From Nostoc sp. JL33 (GTDB taxonomy: Bacteria; Cyanobacteriota; Cyanobacteriia; Cyanobacteriales; Nostocaceae), in contig NZ_JABXKP010000091.1 of the NCBI RefSeq assembly GCF_017114985.1, positions 1 to 64,000 on the forward strand: 64,000 bases of DNA, in the 5' to 3' direction. A program made the position numbers and the translations under genes. Each line of letters opens with the position of its first letter. Within the stretch, counting starts at the first letter, position 1. Shown one piece after another: positions 36,049 to 44,692 of the stretch. The notes under the pieces were generated by a model. That model was not told where the DNA came from. It was given only the letters and a program-made list of their open reading frames with translations, and did no database searches.

Positions 36049-36882
36049 TCAACCTCCATGTGCGTGGATACGTTTAACTGCCGTGCGGTACACAAGGGCT
36101 ACCAAGAAAGCCAGCACAGCTATAGCAACTCCCTGGCGCACTAACAATTGACTGGCAAAAGCTAGGTCGGGATGCACAAATAAACGCGCCGGGCCATACA
36201 AAATACTGGCAAAGGGTAGAGCTTGTAGTACTGGCTGCCAAGCTTCTGGTAGCAGTTCCAAGGGAATCAGCATCCCACCCAAAATCATCATCAACCGAGA
36301 GTAAATCAGCATTAGCCCGGTGGTGTTTTCCAGCCAGAAAGCTCCTAAGCCCACCAAGAAGGTTGCCAAAAAATCTAGTACAAATGCCAGTGGTAGCGCC
36401 ACTATGAATAATAAAATTCCTCCTAAATTTAGAGGAATTGTGCCGACAAACATTAGTGCAACTAGGGATGCGATCGCTATATTTAACCCAAAGCGCACTG
36501 TCCGCTCTCCCAAAGTAGTCCACAGGCGATACAAAGGGTAGGATAGAGGGCGTATTAGTTGCACTGCCAGCGCCCCCGTCCGTACATCTTCATCCACCTC
36601 TAAAGCAACCTGGGGACTGGAGAGGACAATAGACTCTGTGATACCCAGATACCAAAGCATCTGAGCCAGTGTTAAACCCCCCAACTGTTCAGCATCCGTC
36701 TCGGCATAAGTGAGCCGCCACAGTTGTAGGAAGATGTAGAGAATGACAAACAGGAAAATTCCTCTGGAAGCAACTTCTCCCAAATAAGCCAGGTTGGAGC
36801 GAGCTGCCGTCAAGCCAATCCAGGTATATTTATTGAGACTGTTCACTGAATTATGACGCTGCCTGAGCATAAATGTGTGCAA
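36049..36882 (-). CDS. ABC-2 exporter permease 1 (COG4587 type)
   Basis: 277 residues, six hydrophobic segments (LFVILYIFLQLW at about 45-56; several in the second half). EDVRTGALAVQLIRPLSYPLYRLW (about 108-131) matches the loop common in this permease family. Its start overlaps the ATPase end by about 30 bases (36851-36882), or Met5 at 36870. Works with the downstream permease and the upstream ATPase. Confidence 0.85.
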   Translation of the reverse strand: MHTFMLRQRHNSVNSLNKYTWIGLTAARSNLAYLGEVASRGIFLFVILYIFLQLWRLTYAETDAEQLGGLTLAQMLWYLGITESIVLSSPQVALEVDEDVRTGALAVQLIRPLSYPLYRLWTTLGERTVRFGLNIAIASLVALMFVGTIPLNLGGILLFIVALPLAFVLDFLATFLVGLGAFWLENTTGLMLIYSRLMMILGGMLIPLELLPEAWQPVLQALPFASILYGPARLFVHPDLAFASQLLVRQGVAIAVLAFLVALVYRTAVKRIHAHGG

Positions 36883-37810
36883 TTACCTCTTCTAGCGGTG
36901 GGTCTTCAATCGCAATATCAGCCACCGAACCCGCCTGGAGAATTTGAGTCATCACGGTTTCAATTGGTGTGATGCGGGTATTAACCTCCAGTTTCAGGCC
37001 ATATTCACCGGCTTTGAGTTGCGTCACTCCTGGGAGGCTGATTTCGGCGGGGGAGGTATGGAATTTCACGCTGAGAATCTTTGAACCAAGGTATTGGCGG
37101 CGCATTGCCGAAACTTTGTCATCAAGTACCACATGCCCGTGATTAATTACCACTACTCGCTGCGCGACTTGTTCAATGTCGCCGGCATCGTGGCTGGTGA
37201 GAAACACCGTTACCCCCTCATTGCGGTTCCACTCCCGGATCAGGTCGCGTAATTCCTGACGAGCAATTACATCCAGTCCAATTGTGGGTTCGTCGAGGAA
37301 TAGTACTTTAGGTGCATGGAGTAAGCTGGCTGCTACTTCTGCCCGCATTCGCTGACCTAAAGATAATTTACGTACTGGGGTATTCCAGAACGGGCTGAGG
37401 TCAAAACGCTCAACGAGTTGGTCACGACGTTTGATGTATTCTTGCCGATTAAGATTATAGATTCGCGCCAGTAACTCGAAGGTATCGCGCGGAGGTAGGT
37501 GATACCATAACTGCGATCGCACTCCAAACACTACCCCAATCTGATAAGCCAGTTCGCGCCGATTTCGCCAAGGGTTTAATCCGAGTAACTGTGCTGTGCC
37601 AGATGTGGGCTGTAGTATGCCTGTCAGCATCTTGATTGTAGTGGACTTCCCCGCGCCATTGGGGCCGATAAAGGCGATCGCTTGACCATCTGGAACGCTC
37701 AGACTAATGCCATCTACGGCGACAATCTCTTTGTGAGTGCGGTTGCGTCCCCAACCCCTACTCAGAGTAAACCTCTTGGATAAATTTTCCAGTTCTACGG
37801 CTGCCATCAC
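36851..37810 (-). CDS. ABC exporter ATP-binding protein (COG4586 type)
   Basis: 319 residues. Walker A GPNGAGKST (about 53-61), signature LSLGQRMRAEVA (about 145), Walker B VLFLDEPTIGLD (about 172-183), and the H-loop His in TSHDAGDIE. The C-terminal 90 residues are an extra domain of the DUF4162 type. Powers the exporter with the two permeases that follow. First gene of the operon; start Met1 or Met2. Confidence 0.9.
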   Translation of the reverse strand: MMAAVELENLSKRFTLSRGWGRNRTHKEIVAVDGISLSVPDGQAIAFIGPNGAGKSTTIKMLTGILQPTSGTAQLLGLNPWRNRRELAYQIGVVFGVRSQLWYHLPPRDTFELLARIYNLNRQEYIKRRDQLVERFDLSPFWNTPVRKLSLGQRMRAEVAASLLHAPKVLFLDEPTIGLDVIARQELRDLIREWNRNEGVTVFLTSHDAGDIEQVAQRVVVINHGHVVLDDKVSAMRRQYLGSKILSVKFHTSPAEISLPGVTQLKAGEYGLKLEVNTRITPIETVMTQILQAGSVADIAIEDPPLEEVIAHIYAQAAS

Positions 37811-37890
37811 CGATGAACCCCTTCAGGTGATTTTTGTACTACAAGTATAATACAATAATTGACAGCATGATAAATAAATTGCTCATATCA

Positions 37891-38421
37891 CTACTGCACG
37901 CTATCAGTATTGTCGAAACAGTGTATCGTTCCTCGCCAATCGTCAATCTCCATTACCGTTTCTGTGAATTTTCCGGCTGTGTACTCTGCAATCACACGAC
38001 GCCAGAATTTTCGAGCTACTGTATTTGTTGTCAACTGATGGATCTCCCATTTCCCGCAGAATCTATCAAAGATTTGAAAGGCGACATTTTTACCAATCCC
38101 TTGTTGTCTGTACCTTCGTAAGATAAAGAATTCTGCGATTGAATACTGACTGCCTGGAATGTAAGTGTACTGATTCACCAAAACGAATCCGACAAGCTTT
38201 CCCCCAACCCGCACAATGAAGGGGTAGCGATCGCGAAGCGTGTGCGAAGTACTCTCGCTCTCAACCCAGTAGTAATCTAGGTATGGATAGCCAAAGTAAC
38301 CATGCTCATTAAGATGCTTGTTTTCAAACTCTGAAAAGTCATATTGGTAAAGCTCCATCATCTGCTGGATGAGTGGTTTGTCGTCTATTGAAGCTGATAA
38401 AACTTCCACATCCATTATCAA
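37891..38421 (-). CDS. GNAT family N-acetyltransferase
   Basis: 176 residues. The acetyl-CoA binding region RRYRQQGIGKNVAFQIFD (about 105-122) and the beta strands before it (KLVGFVLVNQYT) mark the GNAT fold. Substrate unknown. The frame starts with a CDS of its own, separated by about 80 bases from the ABC operon and about 70 from the uracil glycosylase gene. Confidence 0.85.
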   Translation of the reverse strand: MIMDVEVLSASIDDKPLIQQMMELYQYDFSEFENKHLNEHGYFGYPYLDYYWVESESTSHTLRDRYPFIVRVGGKLVGFVLVNQYTYIPGSQYSIAEFFILRRYRQQGIGKNVAFQIFDRFCGKWEIHQLTTNTVARKFWRRVIAEYTAGKFTETVMEIDDWRGTIHCFDNTDSVQ

Positions 38422-38489
38422 TGGAGCTAATACACTATTCTTTCGACAAACTCAATGCCTGGCTAGATATTTTCAGCAAGTTTACCAAA

Positions 38490-39170
38490 TTAGCTGTTAT
38501 TTTGGATTTCGTCTAACTTGGCACGCACTGCCCGGATATCCTGCCACATCAACCATTTAGGCGCACCTTGTTCCTTAGAAGGGTTACGCAGTAAGTAGGA
38601 AGGATGAAAAATTGGCATACATAAACGCCCTTCCCATTCCAGCCACTGTCCGCGAATTTTCGTAATCCCCCGCTTATCGCCAGTGATACTTTTGACAGCA
38701 GTTGCACCTGTTAACAAAATTATTTTGGGGTCAACTAGGCGAATTTGTTCTAATAGATAGGGTAGACAAGCCGCCACTTCTACAGGAGTGGGAACTCTAT
38801 TATCTGGTGGGCGACATTTATTAATATTGGCGATGTATACATCCTGCTCGGTAGTCAGATTCACAGATGCCAGAATTTTCTCTAGCAATTGCCCTGATCT
38901 GCCCACAAATGGTAAGCCAGTTTCATCTTCATTTTGACCTGGCGCTTCCCCTATAACCATAATTGGGGCTTTGAGATTACCGCGTCCGACAACAGCATGA
39001 GTACGAGTGTCTCCCAATGCACAACGGTGACAGCGATCGCAATGCTGTGTCAACTCCGTTATGCTGGGATAAGTTCCCGGAGCGATCGCAATTTTCGCGT
39101 CTGTAGGAATCAGTTCTCGTTGGTTAAAGGTTGAGTCGTCGAAGAGGCTGAGTTGGGTTTCGCTGCTCAT
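38490..39170 (-). CDS. family 4 uracil-DNA glycosylase
   Basis: 226 residues. It removes uracil from DNA. The [4Fe-4S] cysteines are visible: CDRCHRC near residues 39-45 and later NINKCRPP and the AACLP cysteine; the catalytic loop is IVMGEAPGQNEDE in form (VIGEAPGQNEDETGLPFVGR, about 73-92), and IFHPSYLLRNP (about 185-195) is the DNA-binding His loop. Length is usual for this family (about 190-230). Acts in base-excision repair. Confidence 0.92.
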   Translation of the reverse strand: MSSETQLSLFDDSTFNQRELIPTDAKIAIAPGTYPSITELTQHCDRCHRCALGDTRTHAVVGRGNLKAPIMVIGEAPGQNEDETGLPFVGRSGQLLEKILASVNLTTEQDVYIANINKCRPPDNRVPTPVEVAACLPYLLEQIRLVDPKIILLTGATAVKSITGDKRGITKIRGQWLEWEGRLCMPIFHPSYLLRNPSKEQGAPKWLMWQDIRAVRAKLDEIQNNS

Positions 39171-39364
39171 GAAAATCAGGATTTTGACATCATCAGCGCC
39201 AGCTATCTTATCTGAGTTAAATACTGCTCTGGTTGGAGATTTATCAGAATAAATAGACTTTTGCTGAATACTTATTATTTATACAAATCTGATTGTATCA
39301 GTTAATTTGAAACAAAATTCAGTCATCATAAAAGCAGTGCCGTCCTAAAATGCTGGGGGAAACC

Positions 39365-40063
39365 ATGTCACATACCCCATTTTTCGCCGATCGCACCCAT
39401 GCGGGTGAGGAATTGGCGCGAGTGATTCATGATGTTTTGACTCAGCAAGCGATTGATTCTGGGGTAAAGCCTGTACCAATTGTTTATGCTTTGCCAAGAG
39501 GGGGTGTACCAGTAGCAGCACCAATAGCACGTCTTTTGGATTGTCCGTTGACAATCGTTGTGGCGAAAAAGATTAGCCATCCAGAAAACCCAGAGTTAGC
39601 AATTGGTGCAGTCACTACTTTTGGAAATGTTCTTTGGGCTGATCAAAAGCTATTTCGCCCTAAACATGATGCGCGATGGCGGGAAGTGGCTTTAAATAAA
39701 GCGATAAACCAAGCTAAGTCTCTTGAAGCTCAATTAATTTCGGCTTGTCCGCAGGTGAATGCAAAGGATGCCACACTTATCTTAGTTGATGATGGCATTG
39801 CTACAGGTATGACAATAGCGGTAGCGGCAACTGCTCTCAAAATGCTTTCTCCAGCAGCAGTTTGGTTATGTAGTCCAGTAGCGCCACAAAAATTGCTACC
39901 CTGGTTAGAACAGTGGGGCGATCGCACAATAGTCTTGGAAACACCGGAACCCTTCTGGAGTGTGAGTAATTTTTACGCCCAATTTCCCCAAGTAGATACA
40001 TTAGAAGCTCTCGAATATCTCCAGCAACAAAAGACAATGAGGGGAATAGACCTGTGCGAGTAA
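39365..40063 (+). CDS. phosphoribosyltransferase family protein
   Basis: About 232 residues from the ATG at 39365. The PRPP-binding loop LILVDDGIATGMTI (about 137-150) and the early YALPRGGVPVAAPIA (about 40-54) define a type I phosphoribosyltransferase of the small COG1926 kind. It may act on a purine or be a free-standing regulator; the substrate is not known. A start five codons earlier (39350) is possible. Convergent with nothing; stands alone. Confidence 0.85.
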   Translation: MSHTPFFADRTHAGEELARVIHDVLTQQAIDSGVKPVPIVYALPRGGVPVAAPIARLLDCPLTIVVAKKISHPENPELAIGAVTTFGNVLWADQKLFRPKHDARWREVALNKAINQAKSLEAQLISACPQVNAKDATLILVDDGIATGMTIAVAATALKMLSPAAVWLCSPVAPQKLLPWLEQWGDRTIVLETPEPFWSVSNFYAQFPQVDTLEALEYLQQQKTMRGIDLCE

Positions 40064-40435
40064 TTTTGAATTTTGAATTCAGAACTAGCCCTTTCAAGGT
40101 GACTCGTAAAATCTCTTTTTTTCCCTCTGCGCTACGGACACTTTGCTCAAGTCGGGAAACCCGCCCATGCAAGTGTCCTCCTCTGTGCCTCTGCGGTTTA
40201 AAAGTAATTTATCTAACTACAACAGACTCAGACAACACAGACTTGCATAGGTTAAAAAGGAATTATTGGCCAACATTTTTACCCACTTTGAAAGGGCTAG
40301 TTTTATGGTTGTCACTGAGCAGCAGAAAGAAAATGCAATTTCTAGTGTGGTTTTTTAAGGAAGTGTTATTATGAATATCCCACTTGTAAATCAGCCAAGA
40401 AAAGAAAAATTGATAACTCTAAGAGATGTTTCTTG
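40064..40435. other. spacer with a hairpin repeat
   Basis: About 370 bases after the phosphoribosyltransferase gene. It contains a member of the hairpin family (40136-40178). The rest is AT-rich; the frame 40054-40374 is a chance frame. Confidence 0.5.
40136..40178 (+). repeat. hairpin repeat, third related copy
   Basis: Arms GGACACTTTGC and GCAAGTGTCC, the same as in the EVE gene copy, but the inner part is TCGGGAAACCCGCC instead of CGGGGGGAACCCCCG, so the core has changed while staying palindromic. Confidence 0.75.
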
Positions 40436-40957
40436 CTAGCATTGCCAGCCGCCATCTTCTAACGCTCGTTCAACGATCATTTGAATGTATGTAGTTTTAG
40501 CATTAGTATAGGCTTCAATGTCATTTATAAACTTGAGAGCGAGTTCTCGTTTTAGGCATCCATATCTTTGCGCTTCATTGGGATGTTTAAGAAGATAGTC
40601 TCGGAATAATAGGTGGAGTTGGAGTGCCTCACTATCGCGTGGGCAGACATAAAGATGGTGGCGTGGCTTGTTTGGTGGCCAAACATAGGCTTCCCGCCCT
40701 CTAATGCCTTTATCACCTTCATACACATACCCTAGAGTAGCGAGTAGCTCACTCACCTTTGGGATGTGGGCAGATGTCTCTACAACCACGTCCATATCGA
40801 TGATTGGCTTTGCCGGGAGTCCAGGCACAGAGGTGCTGCCTACGTGTTCAATGGCCAATGCTAAGTCACCAAGAACCTCGGCCACGGAAACCCGTAGTTC
40901 CTCGAAGAGAATTGGCCAGTGGGTATCGTAGTCAAAGATGATGATTTGCTCAGGCAA
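40436..40957 (-). CDS. GrpB family protein
   Basis: 173 residues of the GrpB/UPF0157 nucleotidyltransferase-like family. Hallmarks: IEHVGSTSVPGLPAKPIIDMDVVV (about 36-59, the GSTS and metal-type Asp segment) and HHLYVCPRDSEALQLHLLFRDYL. Biochemical role not established; the fold resembles minimal nucleotidyltransferases. Stands alone. Confidence 0.9.
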   Translation of the reverse strand: MPEQIIIFDYDTHWPILFEELRVSVAEVLGDLALAIEHVGSTSVPGLPAKPIIDMDVVVETSAHIPKVSELLATLGYVYEGDKGIRGREAYVWPPNKPRHHLYVCPRDSEALQLHLLFRDYLLKHPNEAQRYGCLKRELALKFINDIEAYTNAKTTYIQMIVERALEDGGWQC

Positions 40958-41160
40958 GAGATTTCACTCCCTCATAACATTATGTAACAACATTCAATAC
41001 CTGAGCCAATTTACGCTATGCATTACTCACATCTTTCTTAATAAAAGAGAGAAAAGCTAGGAAGCGAATACAGCATAGGTTTGGAGAATTAAGGGGTAGT
41101 AGTCAGAAGTTGAGATTAGCCGATCTAGCTCAAAGACTTGACCTGTGTATCACATCAAGT

Positions 41161-42186
41161 TTAACTATTTGGAGATGTCCCCTGCTGGTATTGCATAGCT
41201 TTAGCATAATCACCCAAAGCGTAGCAAGCGACTTTTAGACTGGCGAGAGCTTGTTCTTCACTGCGACGGTCTTTGATATTCCTAGCTAACAGCAAACGTT
41301 CTTCATAATATGTAATTGCTTTGTTATAGTCACCCAAAGCTTCACAAGCAACTCCTAAACTACCTAAAGACTGTTCCTCGCCACGCTTGTCTTGAGTTTC
41401 TTTGGCTAATTGCAACCGCTCTTCATAATATTTAATCGCTTTAGCATAATCACCTAAGGCATAACAAGCATTTCCCAGATTCTTTAGTACCTGAGAAGCA
41501 CTGCGAACATTTTTTAAGGAGCGTGATATTACTACACATTGCTCATAATAGGCGATCGCTTTTGGGTAATTGTCCAAAGCATACCAAGCATTACCCAAAT
41601 TCTTGAGTACTTGTTCCTCGCTCCAGTTATCTTTGAGTTCCCGGACAATTTCTAGGCTTTGCTGCTGATACTCAATTGCCTGTGTAAAATTACTTAAAGC
41701 TTTATACACCAATCCCAAATTATTCAGTGCTGCCACTTGACTGCGTTTATCTTGCAGTTGCTGCGTTATTTTCAAACATTTTTCCAGAAACTCTATTGCC
41801 TTTTGATAGTCATTCAGATGACGGTATGCATTGCCTAAATGGGAAAGTGCTTGCATCTGCAATGCTAAATCTGAGGTGTCCTCGCTCAAAGACAGACACT
41901 GTTGGCAGTAGGAAATAGCACCTTTGTAGTCTCCAGCGCTGTAAGTTACCAATCCTAAAAAAGAAAGTACCTGTGCCTGTTTTTGCAAATCCCCAACTGC
42001 CTGAAACAGCCCCAAGGATTGTTGTAAAGACTTCATCGCCACGATTAATTCACCAGCTTGCTGCTGTTCAATTCCTTGGCGTAGTAGCTTGGACGCTTCT
42101 GAGAAATGGTCGTCACTTTCCTGTGGAGGTAGTATTTCTCCTTGCCAACCAGAGTCAAATTCATGGGTAATTGTATTACGCTTCAC
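41161..42186 (-). CDS. tetratricopeptide-repeat protein
   Basis: 341 residues made of about seven 40-residue TPR units (GDYKGAISYCQQCLSLSE, NDYQKAIEFLEKCLKITQ, GDYAKAIKYYEERLQLAK and so on), a TPR_12/Rapsyn-LGN pattern for protein binding. The first 30 residues are non-repeat. No signal peptide. The repeats are near-regular, which suggests recent internal duplication. Function unknown; cyanobacterial TPR proteins of this form take part in signalling or assembly. Confidence 0.88.
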   Translation of the reverse strand: MKRNTITHEFDSGWQGEILPPQESDDHFSEASKLLRQGIEQQQAGELIVAMKSLQQSLGLFQAVGDLQKQAQVLSFLGLVTYSAGDYKGAISYCQQCLSLSEDTSDLALQMQALSHLGNAYRHLNDYQKAIEFLEKCLKITQQLQDKRSQVAALNNLGLVYKALSNFTQAIEYQQQSLEIVRELKDNWSEEQVLKNLGNAWYALDNYPKAIAYYEQCVVISRSLKNVRSASQVLKNLGNACYALGDYAKAIKYYEERLQLAKETQDKRGEEQSLGSLGVACEALGDYNKAITYYEERLLLARNIKDRRSEEQALASLKVACYALGDYAKAMQYQQGTSPNS

Positions 42187-42625
42187 TGGTTTTAAGTATG
42201 TTATGGGTAATTGCAGGGGAACTGTATTTTTCGAGATGTTATTTATTCCATCCGCCTTTAGACATCAAATCCTTCTTGGTAAGTCTGGTGCTAAATCTAG
42301 TGTTCCCAAAACCAGAATGTATCTTTCATCAGGCTGGTTTACCACAGCGTAGATTTAGCAGGAGACATCAACAACAGACCCCCCCCGCCCCACCACAGCA
42401 CGGTTTGTTCAGATAAAGAAATTTTAGATTTGGCTAACCAGTTGTGAGGTATCTAAGTATAAATAAACCTTTCCTACTTACTTATTTGTAGGAGTTTGCT
42501 GAAGGTAATATTAATAATTAATCCCCCCATATCCTCCTGAAAAAGCGGGGCTATGTCCCCTATTTCTGAGAGTACTTGGGAGGATATTCAAGAGATTAAT
42601 GTCACTAATCTACAAGTATTAATTA
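42187..42625. other. spacer downstream of cphB and upstream of the TPR gene
   Basis: About 440 bases. A C-rich stretch GACCCCCCCCGCCCCACC lies near 42380. No gene supported; the small frames here are chance. Confidence 0.45.
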
Positions 42626-42876
42626 TAGGACTTACGCATCAAGTAGGAAATGTAGGGGCAATACCCTGCGGGAAGCCCTTCGGGTTCGGGGGTGACGCTA
42701 CGCACAGTCGCTACCGCTAGCGCTAGCGCAATCGACGGAAACCGCCTTCTCTACGAGAGGCTTTGCCAACGCGTAGCGTCTCGTAGAGAAGACTGCGACC
42801 CCCTCACCGCTTTGCGTCTACATGAATTGCCCCTACTGTAAATCAAGGCTTTCACTGCTTTTTTGCGTAAGTCCTA
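42626..42876. mobile_element. MITE-like element with 13-bp terminal inverted repeats
   Basis: 251 bases bounded by TAGGACTTACGCA (42626-42638) and its reverse complement TGCGTAAGTCCTA (42864-42876). The inside contains the GC-rich dispersed repeats (GTAGAGAAG, CGTAGCGTCTCG) and no gene. No target duplication is obvious in the flanks. It looks like a non-autonomous element or an IS remnant, without a transposase. Confidence 0.6.
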
Positions 42877-42911
42877 AATTATTTATTCAATTTAAACGCA
42901 CCTGCTCAAAG

Positions 42912-43766
42912 TTAGGTGCTGATTGAACCAACAGGTACAGAGACATTTGCCGTAGAGCCATTATTTAGGATAGGCTGGCGGGTTTTCAAGTCAAACTTGA
43001 AGCCATGTGGCAAAATATGAAGCTTTGCTCCGCAAATAGCCAAAGCCTCATCTTTCAAAATTTCGCCCATATTGTTGTATGTAGCATCTGATTCATCAAC
43101 AATCGTGACAGCGCCTTGGCCAATCACTTCAATTTGGTTATCTGTCACTACCATAGCGGTATTCTCGTCAATACCAAATCCCAAAACAGCAGGCTGTAGT
43201 ATCAATGCTGAAATTAAGCGTCCCAAGCGTCCGCGCTGGGAAAAATGCTGGTCAATTACTACCCCTGGTAGGAAGCCTAGACCGGGGCCCATTTCAACAG
43301 TTTCAATCCGAGGATGTGTTTCTGAGTCGCCTTCGACAATCATTACGTCTGGCATCACAGCAGCTCCAGCGCTTGTGCCTCCGATAACTATACCTTCAGA
43401 GAAGCGTTTATGAATCCCCGCATCAATTGCGGTATCCTTGAGGATGCTGGTAATGCGAGCCTGGTTTCCCCCAGTAAAGAATACCCCAGTTGCTTTATTA
43501 ATTGCTTCCAATGCGGTAGATGAAGATGCATCTTCGCGGGTTTCTGTATCAATAATGCGAACATTCTCGGCTCCCAGGCGCTCAAATACTCTAATATAAT
43601 TTTCTCCCACTTCTCTTGGTAATTCTGTCGCCGCCGTGATAATTACAATGTATGCCTTCGTACCTCCAGCGCGTCGCACAAAGTCCCGCAGAATTAGGCA
43701 ATCTCCCTCCTTATCTTCAGCTCCCCCAATAATTATCAACTGCCCTTTGGTATTACTTTCCGACAT
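42912..43766 (-). CDS. cphB: cyanophycinase
   Basis: 284-residue S51 peptidase that cuts cyanophycin (multi-L-arginyl-poly-L-aspartate) to beta-Asp-Arg dipeptides. Catalytic Ser is in VIGGTSAGAAVMPD (about 127-140), with GGNQARI and FTGGNQAR before it; IIGGAEDKEGD is the N-terminal loop. Length normal. Divergent from the short cyanophycin synthetase-like gene at 44693, about 900 bases away with a small gene between. Cytoplasmic; mobilises stored nitrogen. Confidence 0.93.
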   Translation of the reverse strand: MSESNTKGQLIIIGGAEDKEGDCLILRDFVRRAGGTKAYIVIITAATELPREVGENYIRVFERLGAENVRIIDTETREDASSSTALEAINKATGVFFTGGNQARITSILKDTAIDAGIHKRFSEGIVIGGTSAGAAVMPDVMIVEGDSETHPRIETVEMGPGLGFLPGVVIDQHFSQRGRLGRLISALILQPAVLGFGIDENTAMVVTDNQIEVIGQGAVTIVDESDATYNNMGEILKDEALAICGAKLHILPHGFKFDLKTRQPILNNGSTANVSVPVGSIST

Positions 43767-44171
43767 GACGCCCCCTGTTTTGAGTTAATAAATTTCACTA
43801 AACCATGACAATTAAAACTATCAAAACATCCCTTTGGTAGATTACTTGATAAAAGGTAGTATTAATATTTGCCTAGACGCATTCGCGGAGCATCTCCTTG
43901 GCGCAGCCTCTCGTAGAGAAGAGTTGCGGCTTGTCGTTAGACATCGCAATTAGACCAAAATATTTTTCCGGAAAATTAGATAAAAAATAGCTGTACTATC
44001 TTCATTAATTTTCCTTGACTTAATAAAAGCTACAGCGTCAACTACCTCTAGAGAGATTTTCTAGAGGCATTATTGACTATCTTGCTAATTGCCGATTGGA
44101 AATTTCTCGTGCGATCGTGAGTAATTGGTATTAACTCTAGCTGGGTGCAATTAGATATCTAATAGCAAGTC
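43767..44171. other. spacer with a dispersed repeat
   Basis: About 400 bases between cphB and the next small gene. A GC-rich palindromic repeat (about 43876-43945, TCTCGTAGAGAAGAGTTGCG) occurs, plus a hairpin CTCTAGAGAGATTTTCTAGAG near 44047. No gene. Confidence 0.5.
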
Positions 44172-44375
44172 CTAATGAATGTGACTTCTGTAAAGCAAGT
44201 TAGTTAAGAAAAAACGTGCTTGTTCTAGTGGGAGATGCCTGGGTTTGCCTTGGTAGACAATTTGATACTCATTCGTGTCTGGGCCATCACCATGCCCAGA
44301 GATCAGCTTTTGGTGAAAAGCTTCCTCAGCAAGTTCTCGAATTTCATCTCTTAGAGCAGCTTCTGTGCTATTCAT
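44172..44375 (-). CDS. small hypothetical protein between cphB and cphA2
   Basis: 67 residues: a charged N-terminal helix (STEAALRDEIRELAEEAFHQ) and a middle SGHGDGPDTNEYQIVYQGKPRHL followed by a C-terminal helix. No family recognised, no signal peptide. It lies in the cphB-cphA2 interval on the cphB strand; a link to cyanophycin metabolism is not shown. Confidence 0.6.
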   Translation of the reverse strand: MNSTEAALRDEIRELAEEAFHQKLISGHGDGPDTNEYQIVYQGKPRHLPLEQARFFLTNLLYRSHIH

Positions 44376-44692
44376 ACTTTGCTGTCTTTTTAATACCCGA
44401 TATTTATTTATACAAGTTTTTGGCTCGGTGTTGCACCCTTCAAAGGTTATATCTTTGGCTAACCATGAGGATGAATTGACTGTTCTTTATTATTTGCTGA
44501 AGAAGGGGGGTTTAATTATGCCTTGAGATAGTTGAAAATGCTTACTAATAGAGTTAACGTAGGTTCTGAATTAGCTCAATGGCTTTGCCATCACTCTCCA
44601 AAATCCATCTAAATCAATCTACAATTAACAAGTCTGAGTAACCATAACTCAGCATTTAAATTTCAGGGTCTTTAGCCAAAGGTTCGTAATCA
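44376..44692. promoter_or_regulatory. upstream region of cphA2
   Basis: About 317 AT-rich bases before the short cyanophycin synthetase. Promoter elements should be here; no NtcA site (GTA-N8-TAC) is clear by eye. Confidence 0.35.
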
